The position numbers and the translations under genes were made by a program. The notes under the pieces are model-generated. The model ran no database searches, was not told the DNA's origin, and saw only the letters and a list, made by a program, of their open reading frames with translations. A DNA stretch of 64,000 nucleotides, from positions 55,424,852 through 55,488,851 of the forward strand of contig NC_089584.1 of NCBI RefSeq assembly GCF_019320115.1, in the 5' to 3' direction. The stretch comes from Miscanthus floridulus (taxonomy: Eukaryota > Streptophyta > Magnoliopsida > Poales > Poaceae). This document shows, in pieces, positions 23,046 to 35,495 of this stretch (positions within the stretch are counted from its first letter, which is position 1; every line of letters begins with the position of its first letter).

Positions 23046-23430
23046 TGTTTCACCACCGATAGTCTGCCATGGGGGTACCCAGGGCAGTATGTTCGAGCTT
23101 CAGCGTATGTGGAACTCAACGGTTAACACAAGAGACAGTCGATTTATCCTAGTTCGAATCCTCGATCTTTGATCGAGTAATAGCCCTACGTCCAGTCGGT
23201 GTTAGCCTTTGCGTTGGATTGATTGTGAAGTGTTCTATTGTCAAAATCATGTCTCTAGGAACCCTGCCCTCCTTTATATAGTCAAAAGGTCAGAATCCTA
23301 ATCAGTTTACAATGAGAGTTCCTAGTAGGATTACATAATACTACTACTACTAAGATTACATGGGAAGAATTCTAGTTAGACTAGATCTTCTACCTTCCTT
23401 GCGGGGTATCCCATGGGTCCCGCACCGACA
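23046..23430 (-). mobile_element. 5' LTR of the Tat element (about 385 bp)
   Basis: Minus strand starts TGTCGGTGCGGGACCC at 23430. A TATA box (CTATATAAAGGAGGG) lies at about 23281-23270 and an end near GAAACA at 23046, just before TGGTGAGCCAGGTAGGGG at 23037, which has PBS position and character. The gag start follows within 60 bp. The LTR end is placed by eye and may be off by several bases. Confidence 0.7.
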
Positions 23431-23489
23431 CTACCTTCATGGGATACCCCTCGGAGGACTACCGATGATATTATGTCGACATTACCAAA

Positions 23490-24981
23490 GCAACAGGCGG
23501 TACAATCGATCGGTGACTGTGATACCGTTGTAGCTTGAGTGTAACAGTTGCAAGGTGAACCTGTACTTGGTTAGAAGAAAGTGGAGCTTGGACATGCACA
23601 ATATAGTAGCAAGGAATATCAATATTCACAACTGAATAGCAAAGCTGACTAAGTATCCCGATTACTTGTCTTAGTTGCTGGCCTACTCACGTTCCAAGTA
23701 CCAGATATATCAAGTGATGTGAACAACAGGAATATGATTAGGAACAAGGTAGAAATTAGCATACGCAAACATAGCTCAAATGGCGCTCTCTATGTGCTTC
23801 TCTAGATATTGTTCCACTTTTGTCCCTCTCTTTTTCTCTATTTTTGGGCTGTCATTGTTTTTTTGGGATTCTTTGAATTTTTCTTTTTCTTTTTTTATAT
23901 TTTTTCACTTAGAAGCACAAAAGAAGTAACCACAGAAAATATGAGTTTAAACAAATGAAAGGCGTGGCCTATGGAAAATTCAGAAGACGTGCTCAAAATT
24001 GACAAAAAGCTTGTGACCACGAAAAGAGTATATTGTGACCAGTTTTTGGCCAAAATAAAATTTTCTGAACCCAACAAAGCTAGGGATGGACGGATTCAAA
24101 AAAAATTCTAATCGATTTTGATATATGGAACGTCAAAATCCGAGTTCGTATGCGAAAACTAGACCAGTTTTAAGATCTGACTTTGAATTAGAGGACATAA
24201 TGGGAACAATGCACGCAAAAGTTATTACGGCGGCTATGGATAGATGCAAACAGTGAAGAGAAGTGTAACAAATTAGATGGCATGGACTATGGTTTAATAG
24301 ATACAAAGGAAACACAACAAGACATGAAGGCATTCATGGATTATGATGAAAAACAAAGGGAAAGACACAAACTGGACTAAAAACACTCTAAAACCAGCAA
24401 CCAGAACTTGTCCCTAGGACACAAACTCAACAACGCGAAACAGAAATAAAATTGCATGGCACAATGGGGCTATAGGATAGGAAATATGTGGTAGTATATA
24501 TTTTTTGGCTTTTTTGGACTATAGGTAATGCAAAATAGTAACAATCTAACAGAAAAACAAAGTTATACCTAACAGGCAACAAGGTCTCTGATACCACTTG
24601 ATGTAGACAAGGCCCGATCTTCTGATAGGTATGATAGCATCGATTGGTGGAGACTCGACATTCATGATCTAGGTTGGGATCCTGATCTTCCGTCAGGTGG
24701 TGGTAACTATCGTTGTGGCGGAGAATGACATACCGATTGGCTTCAGATCGAAAGATTGAACCCTACAATCTTAGCACCATAGCTTCTCTAGTTATCAACC
24801 GAGTCTCGGACCAGGTTGACCTCACCAAGAAGGCTAATCCCTGCCTATGCAACGAAGAACACAAGCAACAACAAGAAAGAACACAACCAAACTGCAGATG
24901 AATGATTAATCTCACAGAGTTGGGGTCTCACAAACCAATGAACGACAAAACTATTCTTGACAGAATAATCTAAGCAAAAAT
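23490..24981 (-). mobile_element. Copy A: 5' part of a small non-autonomous gypsy element, inverted
   Basis: Minus strand: LTR fragment 24981-24602 ending in TCTACA, a Met-type PBS TGGTATCAGAGACC (24596-24583), then non-coding leader to about 23490. The leader matches 25340-26370 of copy B in reverse complement (for example TTTTCGCATACGAACTC and TGTGGTTACTTCTTTTGTGC words). Its LTR holds about 70 bp near the 3' end that copy B lacks. The Tat LTR begins 60 bp further left. Confidence 0.8.
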
Positions 24982-27900
24982 CCATTAGGGTAGGGGTTTT
25001 GCTTAGATTATTCTGTCAAGAACAGTTTCACCGTTCATCGGTTTGTGAGACACCAACTTTGAGAGATTAATCATTCATCTGTAATTTGGTTGTGTTCTTT
25101 CTTGTTCTTGCTTGTGTTCTTCATTGCGTAGGTAGGGATTTGCCTTCTTGGTGAGGTCAATTGGATTCGTGTCTTGGTTGATAACCAGAGGAGTTGTGGT
25201 GCTAAGATTGCAGGGTTCGATCTTTCGATCTGAAGCCGGATCGGTGTGTCATTCTCCGCCACAACGATAGTTACCTCTACCTGATAGAAGATAAGGATTC
25301 TTGTCTCCATTAAGTGGTAATTAGAGCTAAGGTATACCGTTAGGTTCACATTTATTCCCTAGTTTGAGTGTTTCGCATTCGTCCCATAGTCTAGTGCCAT
25401 ACTCGTTTTTCCTATACTAGAACCTTCCGCGCCATAGCCTTTGCATATTTCAGTTTTAGAGTCCGTCGTGTTGAGTTTGTGTCTTGGTCGAGGTCTTGTT
25501 GCTGGTTAGGTCGTGTTAGAGTCCAGTTCATGTGTTTTCCCCCATCGTTTCCATCAAATCTTTGCTGTTGTGACCAGTTTTGCGCACATTGTTCCCGTTT
25601 TGTCCTCTAATTCGGAGCCAATTCTTAAAACCGGTCTAGTTTTCGCATACGAACTCCGGTTTCGACGTTCCATATATCAAAATCGATCAAAAAAAGTTCG
25701 GATCCGTCCACCCCTGCTATATTGGGGTTCAAAAATTTTAGATTGGTCAAAAAGTGGTCACAAGATCCTCTTTTTGTGGTCACAAGGTTTTTGTTGATTT
25801 TGAGCAAGTTTTCTAAAAATTCCATAGGCCACATCTTTCATTTGTTTCAGCTCATATTTTCTGTGGTTACTTCTTTTGTGCTCCTAAGTAAAGGAAAAAT
25901 ATCAAAAAAATAAAAAAAGGTCGAAATTTCCCAAAAAAACAACGACAACCCAAAAAATAGAAAAAAGAGGGGCAAAAGAGGAACAATATTTAGAGGAGCA
26001 CATAGAGAAGACCAAAGTGAGCTGTGTTAGCGTGTGTTGTCTGGTTCCTTGTTTGTGTTGCTGTTTTTATCCACCATACTTGTTTTTCATACACCTATCA
26101 CCTTGCTATCCACCATACTTTTGTCACGCACCTGGTACTTGGAACATTTTAGACCAACAATGAGAACAAGTACTTTGGACTATAATTCAACATTACTTTC
26201 TGTTACTGACTTGTGTGCTAGATATACATATTACTCTTTGTGTGCCTTCCAAGCTCCACAAACTCTTCAGATCAGTACAGAAAAAGGCCCTTGCAATCTC
26301 GGTACCACTGCCTCACAGGTATCACGAACCACCCACCAGTTGTATCACCCACTGCTTGCGTTGGTAAGAACTTTGTAAGAGCTTGATAAGACACTTCCAC
26401 TTGCTGTGAAAAGTGACTCCACAACCTAAGTAGTTGATAGGGATAATACTTTTGTGTTGTCTTTTGCTATCTTCTAACAATGATAGGTTGTTCGTATCCA
26501 CCGACTTATGATGGTGTAGGTGCTGATGAGTACATGGAGTGGGAAATTGCCATCGACAACATATTTGCTACTCGCTTTATGTGTGCAAGGAGAAAGGTAA
26601 AAAATGCAGCTAGTGTTTTGCGACATTCTGCTTTATCTTGGTGGGAGTCTTTAGATCCTTCTGATAAATCTCAAACTTGGAATGATATGAAACTTTTTAT
26701 GCAAGAAACCTTTGTTAATCCACCTCCTGTTTTGACTTCATATGATGAGGTGCACCATTTAGAGGAAGAGTCTGTTGTTATTCCTCTTGCTATGACTAAC
26801 CTTCTGTAGGATAATATACATAAGCGAGAGGATGATGTGGAAGAAAATGAGGAGCTCACAACCTCATATGCAAATTCAGAACAATCACTTCACAATGCAC
26901 CTATTACTCCTGCTGAGAACATAGGTAATGCCCATGGTGCTACACTCACAGAAGGTGAAAATTGTCTTAATGTACTAAATTTTTCCACAAACCATGCTGT
27001 CATAGAGCAATTGTTAGTGGAACCCTCTCTTGATTTATCTTTGTCCCATGATAATTTGCTTGATGTTCCTTGTGACAAAGATGAATTGGTAGAAGATGCT
27101 TCAGTTTTATATGTTTTGGAACTAGTCACTTATGCTGAAAATAAACATGTTATTCATATTGCTACTAAAACTGATGAGTTCAAACTGTTGTCTTCTTTAC
27201 ATACTTTGGGCTACATTGAATTTGATGTTTTGTGTAACCTAGATTGTTTGGAGGAGAGCCTTTTTAAATATGTTGATTTGCCTTGGTTTTCTAAACATAC
27301 ATCTCATGTTATTGGCAGATATAACAACAAGGGACAATATATGATACATCGAGTATACATTCGTAGTAATATGAATTTTCCTTTTGTTGTATAAGATTAT
27401 GAACGTTTAGAGGGCAGCCATAATAATACAAATATTTTCTCATGTTCCTCAAAGAAACAAGTTCACTTCCAAGAAGGGGAGCATTGTTGGTTGCTACCTA
27501 TGTCTGCTAGACCATCTATTCCTGCATTGTCTTTGGTTAGTTCTAATCTTTTGCATGATAGTATTGATATACACCGTGTGCATTCGGATCATGGAGTCTA
27601 CATGCTTGCTGAAATTTTTATGTGAGATGACATTCTAGAAACTTGGAAATATGGTCATGTTCCTTCTCATAATTATTTTAGTTTTCTTTGTCCTCGCAAC
27701 CCTATTCTCCTTTATGTTGTGTAGGATCAGTTTCAAGCACAATCGACGCCGAGGATGGATTTTCATCAAGAAGGGGAGGATGATGAGGACATCACACCCA
27801 TGCATATGACCATGTTTGGTGCATTGGATGGAGGGGAAGGAGGCCAGCAAGGGTGTCCAAGTCAAGAAGGAGGCCCGAGGCTAATTAGGTTTGAGTCCCC

Positions 27901-28566
27901 GAGGTGGAGGCCCAAAGCAACTCAAGTTCGAGTCTGCCTCGGCCTGCAGGACCAATCTGCCTTAAACTAGTCACCCAGGACGCATCTGGACTCTATTTTC
28001 GACAATCCACATATGGTTGGAAAGCTAATTTGATAAGGAAGCCAATCAAAGTGATCTCCACATCAAAAGCTCTTTGGAATCAATAGGAATAGTCAAAATA
28101 AGTTAGCATCTAGAATCTGCTAGGGTGCTACGACATCATCTTTTGGTCTGTTGGACCGTGTATTGTGTTTGGGCCCATTAAGGGCACGTCCAGGGGTCTT
28201 GCATGACCCTAGGGTCTTCATAAACAGCCACCACCCCTCCATTAGGGTAGGGGGTTTGCTTAGATTATTCTATCAAGAACAGTTTTGCCGTTCATTGGTT
28301 TGTGAAACCCCAACTTTGTGAGATTAATCATTCATCTGCAATTTTGTTGTGTTCTTTCTTGTTCTTGCTTGTGTTCTTCATTGCGTAGGCAGGGATTAGC
28401 CTTCTTGGTGAGGTCAACCTGGTCCAAGACTCGGTTGATAACCAGAGGAGCTATGGTGCTAAGATTGCAGGGTTCGATCTTTCGATCTAAAGCTGGATCG
28501 GTGTGTCATTCTCCACCACAACGATAGTTACCACCACCTAACAGAAGATCGGGATCCCCATTCCCA
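24981..28566 (+). mobile_element. Copy B: complete small non-autonomous gypsy element (LTR-gag-LTR)
   Basis: 5' LTR 24981-25309 and 3' LTR 28238-28566 are each about 329 bp and begin with the same TCCATTAGGGTAGGGG. A decayed PBS (TGGTAATTAGAGC, 25315-25327) follows the 5' LTR. The interior has a leader of about 1.15 kb, one long gag-like frame (26480-27970) and a short non-coding tail. No protease, RT or integrase is present, so it would depend on another element. No clear target duplication is visible because both ends abut inverted relatives. Confidence 0.75.
26480..27970 (+). pseudogene. Gag-like ORF of copy B with four premature stops in one frame
   Basis: From ATG 26480 (MIGCSYPPTYDGVGADEYME) a single frame runs to 27970, about 496 codons. 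The N-terminal part matches the retrotransposon Gag domain (PF03732 type): YMEWEIAIDNIFATRF, then ASVLRHSALSWWESL. The middle is acidic and low in motifs; the C-terminal end has FHQEGEDDEDIT, a phrase common near the end of gypsy ORFs. Premature stops are TAG (about 26807), TAA (about 27391), TGA (about 27622) and TAG (about 27722); each is one C-to-T change from CAG, CAA, CGA or CAG. No frameshift was needed. It would form the particle shell; no zinc knuckle is seen. Confidence 0.75.
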
Positions 28567-29361
28567 TTATAGGCTTCAAACCAAGACTGATTCAGACCCC
28601 TGCAACAATTACACCACTGCTCCATTGGTTATCAACCATGCGAATGCGATTGACCTCGCCGAGAAGGCTTTCCTGCAAGCGAATCGAGAACATAGGCAAG
28701 AACAGGACGAACACAATCTAAAATTGCAAATAAATATGAGGCTTATGATAATAAGAAGAAGTTTAAGTCTTTATTTGAAAGTACTAATCATCATAGGCAA
28801 ACAAGATCAAGAACAGGGGCCCTGATTCACAGCAAGCGACCTTGGCGGCATAATTGCAGCAAAACGACGTCTGATTCACAAGGAAATCAAGAACTAAACA
28901 AAACCCCAAACCCTAAGGAAAGCAACAATTGATAATTATAGAGCCCTAGACGTCACCCCCTAGACGTGCCCCCTAATGGGCTCTAAGACGATACACGACC
29001 CAATGGACCAAAAGACGGTGTCGCAGCACCTGGGCAGATTCTGGATGCTGAATTGTTTCGACGATTCCCGTTGATTCTAAAGGGTTTTTAACATGAGACC
29101 ACTTGCATTGGCTTTCTTATCTAATTAGATTTCCATCCATATGTGGATCATCAAAAATAGAGCCCAGACACACCCGTGTGACCAGTTATGATAGACTGGT
29201 CCTAGAACCTAAGATGGACTCGAACTTGATTTGGGCCTCCACCTTGGTGACTCGAACCGGATGAGCTTTGGGCCTCCTTCTCAGTTAGGACAACCTCACT
29301 GATCTCCTTGGCCTCTATCTCCAAGCATGGTCATATATATGGAGCTCATGTCCTTATCAGG
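28567..29361 (-). mobile_element. Copy C: 3' part and LTR of the same family, inverted and older
   Basis: The minus strand of 29361-28946 matches 27780-28230 of copy B (shared CACATATGGTTGGAAA/CACATATGGATGGAAA and GGCCCATTA words), followed by an LTR-like part 28945-28567 with GTTGATAACCA and CGTAGGCAGG-type relatives. It is visibly more diverged and lacks about 80 bp of the LTR 3' end. It abuts the plus-strand pol at 29362. Confidence 0.7.
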
Positions 29362-30165
29362 ATATACGGATAGTAAACGAGTATCCAGATGTCTTCCCTA
29401 AGGAGTTACTAGGTATCCCACCTGAACAAGATATTGAGTTTATAATTGAACTTTTACCTGGAACTACACCCATAGCTAAGAGGCCTTATAGAATGGGAGT
29501 GAATGAATTAGCAGAACTTAGGAAACAACTAAGGGAATTGCTAGATAAGGGTTATGCCCAACCTAGTTCTTCACCTTAGGGTGCACCAGTATTGTTTGTG
29601 GATAAGAAAGATAGTACACATAGAATGTGCATAGATTACAGATCACTTAATGAGGTCACAATTAAGAACAAGTATCCACTACCTAGAATTGATGACCTAT
29701 TTGACCAGTTGAAAGGAGCTTGTCTATTTTCCAAGATCGACCTCCGATCTGGATACCATCAGTCGAGAATAAGACATTCTGACATTACCAAAACCACTTT
29801 TGTAATCCCGATGTGGACTGTATGTGTTCGCAGTCATGTCCTTTGGTCTAACAAATGCACCTACTTACTTCATGTATTTGATGAACAAAGTATTCATGGA
29901 GTACCTTAACAAGTTTGTTGTTGTGTTCATTGATGATATATTAGTCTACTCTAAGAATGAAGAAGAACATGAAGAACATTTGAGGTTAGTATTGCAGAAG
30001 CTTAGAGAACATCAACTCTATGCTATGTTTAGCAAATGTGAGTTCTGGCTAAAAGAAGTATCTTTCCTTGGTCACATAATCTCTAATGGAGGAGTAGCAG
30101 TAGATCCCAAGAAGGTTAGAGATGTGTTGAGTTGGAAGCAACCTCAGGATGTTAGTGAGATTTAG
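29362..30165 (+). pseudogene. Chromovirus-like (Tekay/Del) reverse transcriptase, 5'-truncated
   Basis: Reading begins mid-pol at VNEYPDVFPKELLGIPPE, just upstream of RT; gag and protease are missing at the junction with copy C. RT landmarks: [61 protein letters not shown], and the catalytic box [17 protein letters not shown] at about 29578 replaces the conserved residue before GAPVLF; a frameshift lies near 29812. The close match of these motifs to the Tekay/Del lineage, and the 3.2 kb LTR, give the lineage call. Confidence 0.85.
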
Positions 30166-30772
30166 AGTTTCCTTGGTATGGCTGGGTACTATAGGAGATT
30201 CATCAAGGGATTCTCTAAGTTAGCAAAATCCATGAATGCTCTATTAGAAAAAATGCCAAATTTGTATGGATCTAAGCAATGTCAGGATAGTTTTGAGGAG
30301 TTGAAGAAGAGACTGACTTCTGCCCTAGTGCTTATCTTACTTGATCTTACCAAAAGCTTCTCTATCTATTGTGATGCCTCACTAGCAAGGTCTAGGCTAT
30401 GTTCTTATGCAAGAGGGTAGAGTTATTGCCTATGCATCTAGACAGCAGAGAAAACATGAGTTAAATTATCCAACTCATGATCTGGAGTTAGCAGCTATGG
30501 TACATGCTCTTAAGATTTGGAGGCATTACCTGATTGGTCATAAGTGTGAAATTTATACAGATCATAAGAGTTTGAAGTATATATTCACACAGTCAGATCT
30601 GAATTTGAGGCAGCACAGATGGCTAGAGTTAATCAAGGATTATGATTTGGAAATACAATATCACCCAGGAAAAGCTAACGTTGTAGCAGATGCTTTGAGT
30701 AGGAGGAGTTATGTGAATAGGCCAATACAACTCAATTACCTAAAGAGTTGTGTGAGGAGTTTGAATACTTGA
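30166..30772 (+). pseudogene. Tekay-type RNase H
   Basis: Continues the pol after a TAG at 30163-30165. FLGMAGYYRRFIKGFSK is the RT tether; the RNase H catalytic set is visible: Asp in SIYCDAS, Glu in [10 protein letters not shown], Asp in [12 protein letters not shown], Asp in [11 protein letters not shown] frameshift near 30390 joins the two open pieces. Length and order are normal for the family. Confidence 0.85.
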
Positions 30773-30989
30773 ATTTGGGTATTGTGGCTAACACCATGGA
30801 GTTAGAGGTAGAACCTACTCTAGAATGAGAGATTCATAAGGGACAGTTGAATGATGATAGGATTAAAGATATTGCTGAACAGTATAGTGATTGTTAAAGC
30901 CTTAGGATTCCACATGGATGATCAAGGAATAGTATGGTTTGGTAAAAGGATTTGTGTGCCAAAAGTGAAGTCTATTAGAGCAGTCCATT

Positions 30990-32260
30990 TTGAGGGAAGC
31001 TCATGACTCAGCTTATTGCATACACCCAGGAAGTACTAAAATGTTTCTTGATCTTAAAGGGAGATATTGGTGGTATGTTCTAAAAAGATATGTAGCTGAA
31101 CATGTGGCCATATGTGATACATGCCAAAGAGTAAAGGTTGAGCATCAGAGGCCAGCAGGTTTACTTCAACCTATGAAGATACCCGAGTGGAAATGGGAAG
31201 AAGTTGGAATCAATTTCATAGTGGGATTACCCCATACACAGATGGGATATGACTCTATCTGGGTAATCGTAGACCGTCTGACAAAAGTAGCGCATTTCAT
31301 TCCTGTCATGACAACTTATTGTGGTGTGAAGTTGGTAGAGCTATACATGGAAAGGATTGTATGTTTACATGGAGTACCGAAGAAGATTGTTTCAGATAGG
31401 GATACATAGTTCACATCCCATTTTTGGCAGAAGTTGCATGAGTCCATGGATACAAAGTTGAACTTTAGGTCAGCTTATCATCCTCAGACAGATGGGCAGA
31501 CCTGAGAAAACAAATTAGATTTTAGAGGATATGTTGAGAGCCTATGCTCTACAGTACGGAACAAGTTGGGATAAAAGTTTGCCCTATGCTGAATTCTCTT
31601 ATAATAATAGCTACCAGAAAAGTCTTAAGATGGCACCATTTGAAGCATTGTATGGCAGAAAGTGCAGGACACCACTATTTTGGAATCTAATGGGGGAAAG
31701 TCAAGTCTTTGGACTAGAAGTTTTGCAACTGGTGGAGAAACATGTACAAACAATAAGGCAAAACTTGAAGGTGGCACAGTCTCGATAGAAAAGCTACGCT
31801 GATACAAGAAGAAGAGATTTGGTGTTTGAGATTGGTGACTTTGTTTATCTCAAAGTTTCACCTATGAGAGGAGTTAAGAGGTTTCATACCAAGGCAAAGT
31901 TGTCACCTAGGTATGTGGGACCCTTCAACATCATCAACAGGATAGGAGAAATTGCTTACTAGCTAGAATTACCGGAACAGCTCTCAAGGTGTTCATGATG
32001 TCTTCGACATGTCGCAACTTAAGAAATGTTTGAGAGTACAGTGAGGAACAATTACCTTGGGATGAACTAGATATCTAGGAGGATCTATCCTATAAAGAAT
32101 ATCCTAGTAAGAATCTTGGAAACAGTTGAGAGAATCACAAGGACCTAGGATTATAAGAATGTGTAAGGTTTAGTGGAGCAGACACTCTGTGGATGAGGCA
32201 ACCTGGGAAAGAGAGATGATCTGAAATCTGACTATCCCAATCTCTTTGAATCATCCAAAT
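30990..32260 (+). pseudogene. Tekay-type integrase and remnant chromodomain
   Basis: The zinc finger spans IHPGSTKMFLDLKGRYWW to CDTCQRVKVEHQ. The core has Asp in VIVDRLTKVAHF and Asp in KIVSDRDT, then a TAG in place of Gln before FTSHFW. The Glu region (DGQTE) carries a one-base insertion, and another TAG replaces Gln before ILEDMLRAYALQ. KMAPFEALYGRKCRTPL marks the end of the core. TAG again replaces Gln before KSYADTRRRDLVF and before LELPEQ. ILETVERITR near 32110 and ATWERE near 32205 are the remains of a chromodomain, which in the family targets integration to chromatin. Confidence 0.8.
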
Positions 32261-32281
32261 CTTGATGATGAGATTCATCTT

Positions 32282-32296
32282 AAGGAGGGATAGGTT
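32282..32296 (+). other. Polypurine tract
   Basis: AAGGAGGGATAGG directly precedes the LTR start at 32297. It primes plus-strand synthesis in LTR elements and marks this LTR as the 3' LTR of the pol upstream. Confidence 0.7.
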
Positions 32297-35200
32297 TGTA
32301 ACACCCTAAAATATTATTTTCAAATTAGTAATTAACTTTGAGCATTTATTTGATTTTCTATGTAATTTTAACCTAGGCCAAATAATAAATTTTGGTTAAA
32401 TAAAATTAACTATAAGGTTTAAAAACATGTTTGTTGCATTCATGATGAAGCATACTATTGTTTGGTTGAGTGTAGGGCTAGGATGTTTGAAGTTGAATTC
32501 ATATTTCATTTGAATTTGGCTTGGATTTGAAAAATAGAAATAGGAAAGGATTTTCTTTAAAAAAATTCTTCTTCCTCTTTTCCAGCCCAACTGCTGAACT
32601 GGCCCAACCCTTCCCACGCTTGGACTACTGGTGGTCCAGCCAGTGCCTCCCATCACTTCCCACCTTCATGCTCGCGGCCCACTCCATGCCGGCCTACTCG
32701 CGGCCTGCTTCGGTGCCTACGCTCGCGCACGCCTGCTGCTCATCCCACGGCCTAAGCTCAGTGCTCGTCCTAGCTCCCCTCGCCCACGCCCACTCTCTCC
32801 CCCTCACTGCATGCAGGTTCCACCTGTTGGACGTGCCTCCTCCCTTCCTTCCCTGCCTCATCGATGATGGCATGCTTGCCATCGGAGGTAGCCTGCACCC
32901 GCCGGGCCACGCCAAGCCTGGAAGGTGTCCAAAATCACCCACGTCACACTCCCTTCCATCTACCGCATGCCGCCCGCCTACAAAACCTTGAGCCAAACCC
33001 CTCCCTCTCTCCTTTTCCCATGCGCCATCCAAGCTCTCATAGCCACCCTATAATCCGCCGTTCTAGCATCACAATCGATGACGCCGATGTGCCTTGGAGA
33101 TCCATCGTGACCCACCATAGCCGTAGGTGCCCTCACTTCTTGGTTTTTGTTACAGATTGCTCGGATTCACCCTCACCCATGCCCTTCTTCTATCTCTAGT
33201 TCACTACCATCATCAACCCAGCCTATAGAGCTCTCTCAGACACCACGACCACTTCCATCGAACTCGTGGTGAGATGCTTGACCTACCCGTGCTCTCCATT
33301 TGGTAGAAGACACCCTAGAACGCCGTATCGGCAAGTTCCAGTCACACCGGCCATGGCACCACTATGGGGGCCATCGCCTCGATGAACTCCCCATCATAGA
33401 TTCGTACCCCGTTGAGTTCGTGAGCGCATGTGCTTCATTTCCATGGGTTTGGTTTCGATCGGGATGGCCCGGAATGTCGTATCGACGTTCACCGTGGTGC
33501 ACGGCTCACCATCGGCCATGGTGGGCTCACCGGAGACGTGGTGTAGCCGATGAATGATGTCCTATTCATTCCTTGCTGTTGGATCTACGCGAACAGCTCT
33601 GATTAGAGCATACCCCTTAGGGTCTTAACCGGCTCACCGTGGGCTGTGGACTCGGCCCATAGTGCCGCGTCAGCATGCGCCCAAGCACATGTGGTGCACC
33701 ACACCACTCACACGCGCCCATGTGGCTACCCAGTCTGCCGACAACATGGTCAGCTGTGACCCACCGCGCACATTTTGTAGATTAGCCCCTTGGTTTTCGG
33801 TGAATCAACTCGCAGTCCAGTTCAGTTCAAAAGAGTTATTTTCTAGTCCTATTTTTATTTGTTTTAGACCCTGTAGTTTCGGTAATAATACGGCCCATCC
33901 ATAAATCATTTAAATTCAGATTTTATTAGTTTAAATTCAAATTGGAGTTCACTTTATTTATAGAAATGCCATTGAAACTTGTTTTATGCATAACTTTTGC
34001 GTTTTAAGTCCGATTTGAGTGATTCTTTCGCTCACATGTTCGTAGCGGTACGTAGAATAGATTTATAAGCTTTTCAATCTATGTTTCTACTGTTTGGTGT
34101 ACTGTTCTAATAGAAGTATATTTGTATGCATGTAATGATTGGAATGGATGCTAGATTGGTGAATTGGAACATGTTTAGAGGGTGAGCAGTTCGTGATGAC
34201 TGAGGATCAGCAGGAAGATTAGCAGTACCAGGAAAACTTTGATAAAGGCAAGTGTAGCAAAGGCCCCTTGTACCTATGAACTTTACAATTCATATTCATG
34301 CATGTGTCAAAATTTGAATTACCTTTAAGGACTTTACCTAGATTATTACTTGTGCCACATATCCTTGTTACCTATGGTTTGGGTACTGCATTTTGGATAG
34401 ATGCTGCAACGCTCAACACAAAGTAATTGTTAAACATGACTAAAGGCATTATGCAATGTGATAAAAAGAAGCTTTTTAGCAACAATTAAGGGGCTAGAGT
34501 ATGGGGTTGAGTTCTCTAGTGCCTCTCCATAAGTACTTAATCCTGAAGCGGCCACCTAGGAGGTTTCGTACAACCTTGAGTGTCATATGGCTCTGATTTT
34601 AACCTGTTAACTAGATTGTACTGGCTTGTCTATAGCTTTCCGAAAGGGCAAGAGGGGGGAACTAGTTGGTATGTTTCCTCTCCTGCTAGGGTGTGTACCA
34701 TGCTGCGACCACACATGTCACTCCTAGAGGAGGGCCACATACAACTAGATGGCTAAAACCTTAACAGCTATGACTTGTTAGTGCAACTAGCGAAGGGTTA
34801 CGTAGTGAAACCCTACCACACTTCCTAGGTAGAGGTGTTGTGGGCTTTACAAACCCCAACATTGGGAATCATGGCTTGGTGGGTAAAGTTATATAATTTT
34901 TGCAGAAATATTTGACCTGTTATAACAGTTGTGCTCACAGATACTGAGCGATCTGGATCCTTCATGATTAGTGGCTACTGTAGATGGTTGGGAAATGGGT
35001 ATAATCTTGATTATTCACTATTACCACTTGGGTTGGTATTGTTCACTAAAGTAGTGATTTAGGATGCTAAAACTTGAACAACTAAAATTGCTAACCGCTA
35101 GTCAAACCGTGTGTAGCCTTTGAGCCTCATAGATCCCTTTGATATACTTGCTAAGCATGGTGAGCTTACACTTGCTTTACATTCAATGAAAATCCTAGAT

Positions 35201-35480
35201 GGGTAACAGATAACGTGTATGAGGAGTTTTCGGAGGATGACCAGGACTACTAGGATGATGTTCACTAGTTGGAGTCCCTGTGGTAGTTTGGGCTAGTATT
35301 CCGTTGTATGTAATAATGTTGCCAATGAGCAAAACTATGAATTAACAATATGATGAGATATGCGATGTAATAAAGTACTTTACTTTGATATTATTACAAT
35401 TTGATGGTATATGTGTGTTTGGACATCCTAGGCGCACATATATGAGTACTTGATTTTGCTTTACAAAATTGGGTGCGACA
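32297..35480 (+). mobile_element. 3.18 kb chromovirus-like LTR used on both sides
   Basis: Starts TGTAACACCCTAAAATATT after a polypurine tract and ends GGGTGCGACA before a Met-type PBS. It is therefore 3' LTR to the pol on its left and 5' LTR to the gag-position ORF on its right. 32580-33780 is GC-rich with open frames lacking domains. 34660-34750 is homologous to the minus-strand LTR at 1020-1110. Confidence 0.85.
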
Positions 35481-35483
35481 AAT

Positions 35484-35495
35484 TGGTATTAGAGC
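35484..35495 (+). other. Primer binding site, Met-tRNA type
   Basis: TGGTATTAGAGC lies three bases past the LTR end, one change from TGGTATCAGAGC. Confidence 0.8.

Larger units (their letters stand above)
10002..23430 (-). mobile_element. Tat-lineage Ty3/gypsy element with antisense gene, 3' LTR not seen
   Basis: Minus-strand order from the right: 5' LTR (23430-23046), possible PBS (23037), gag, PR, RT, RNase H and INT down to about 16850, then a long 3' region with tandem repeats and a plus-strand antisense gene. Known Tat-lineage elements (Grande, Cinful, RIRE2, Retand) have an antisense ORF between INT and the 3' LTR and a repeat-rich 3' region, which matches. The left end is cut by the LTR ending at 10001. 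The coding part carries many stops and frameshifts, so the copy is not autonomous. Confidence 0.8.

Noticed and set aside
23145..23175. GTTCGAATCC, resembling a tRNA B box
   Set aside because: No A box, anticodon arm or acceptor pairing around it; it lies inside the Tat LTR.
24560..25350. Foldback transposon or MITE at the inverted repeat
   Set aside because: The arms contain LTR, PBS and leader of an identifiable gypsy family and extend over a kilobase.
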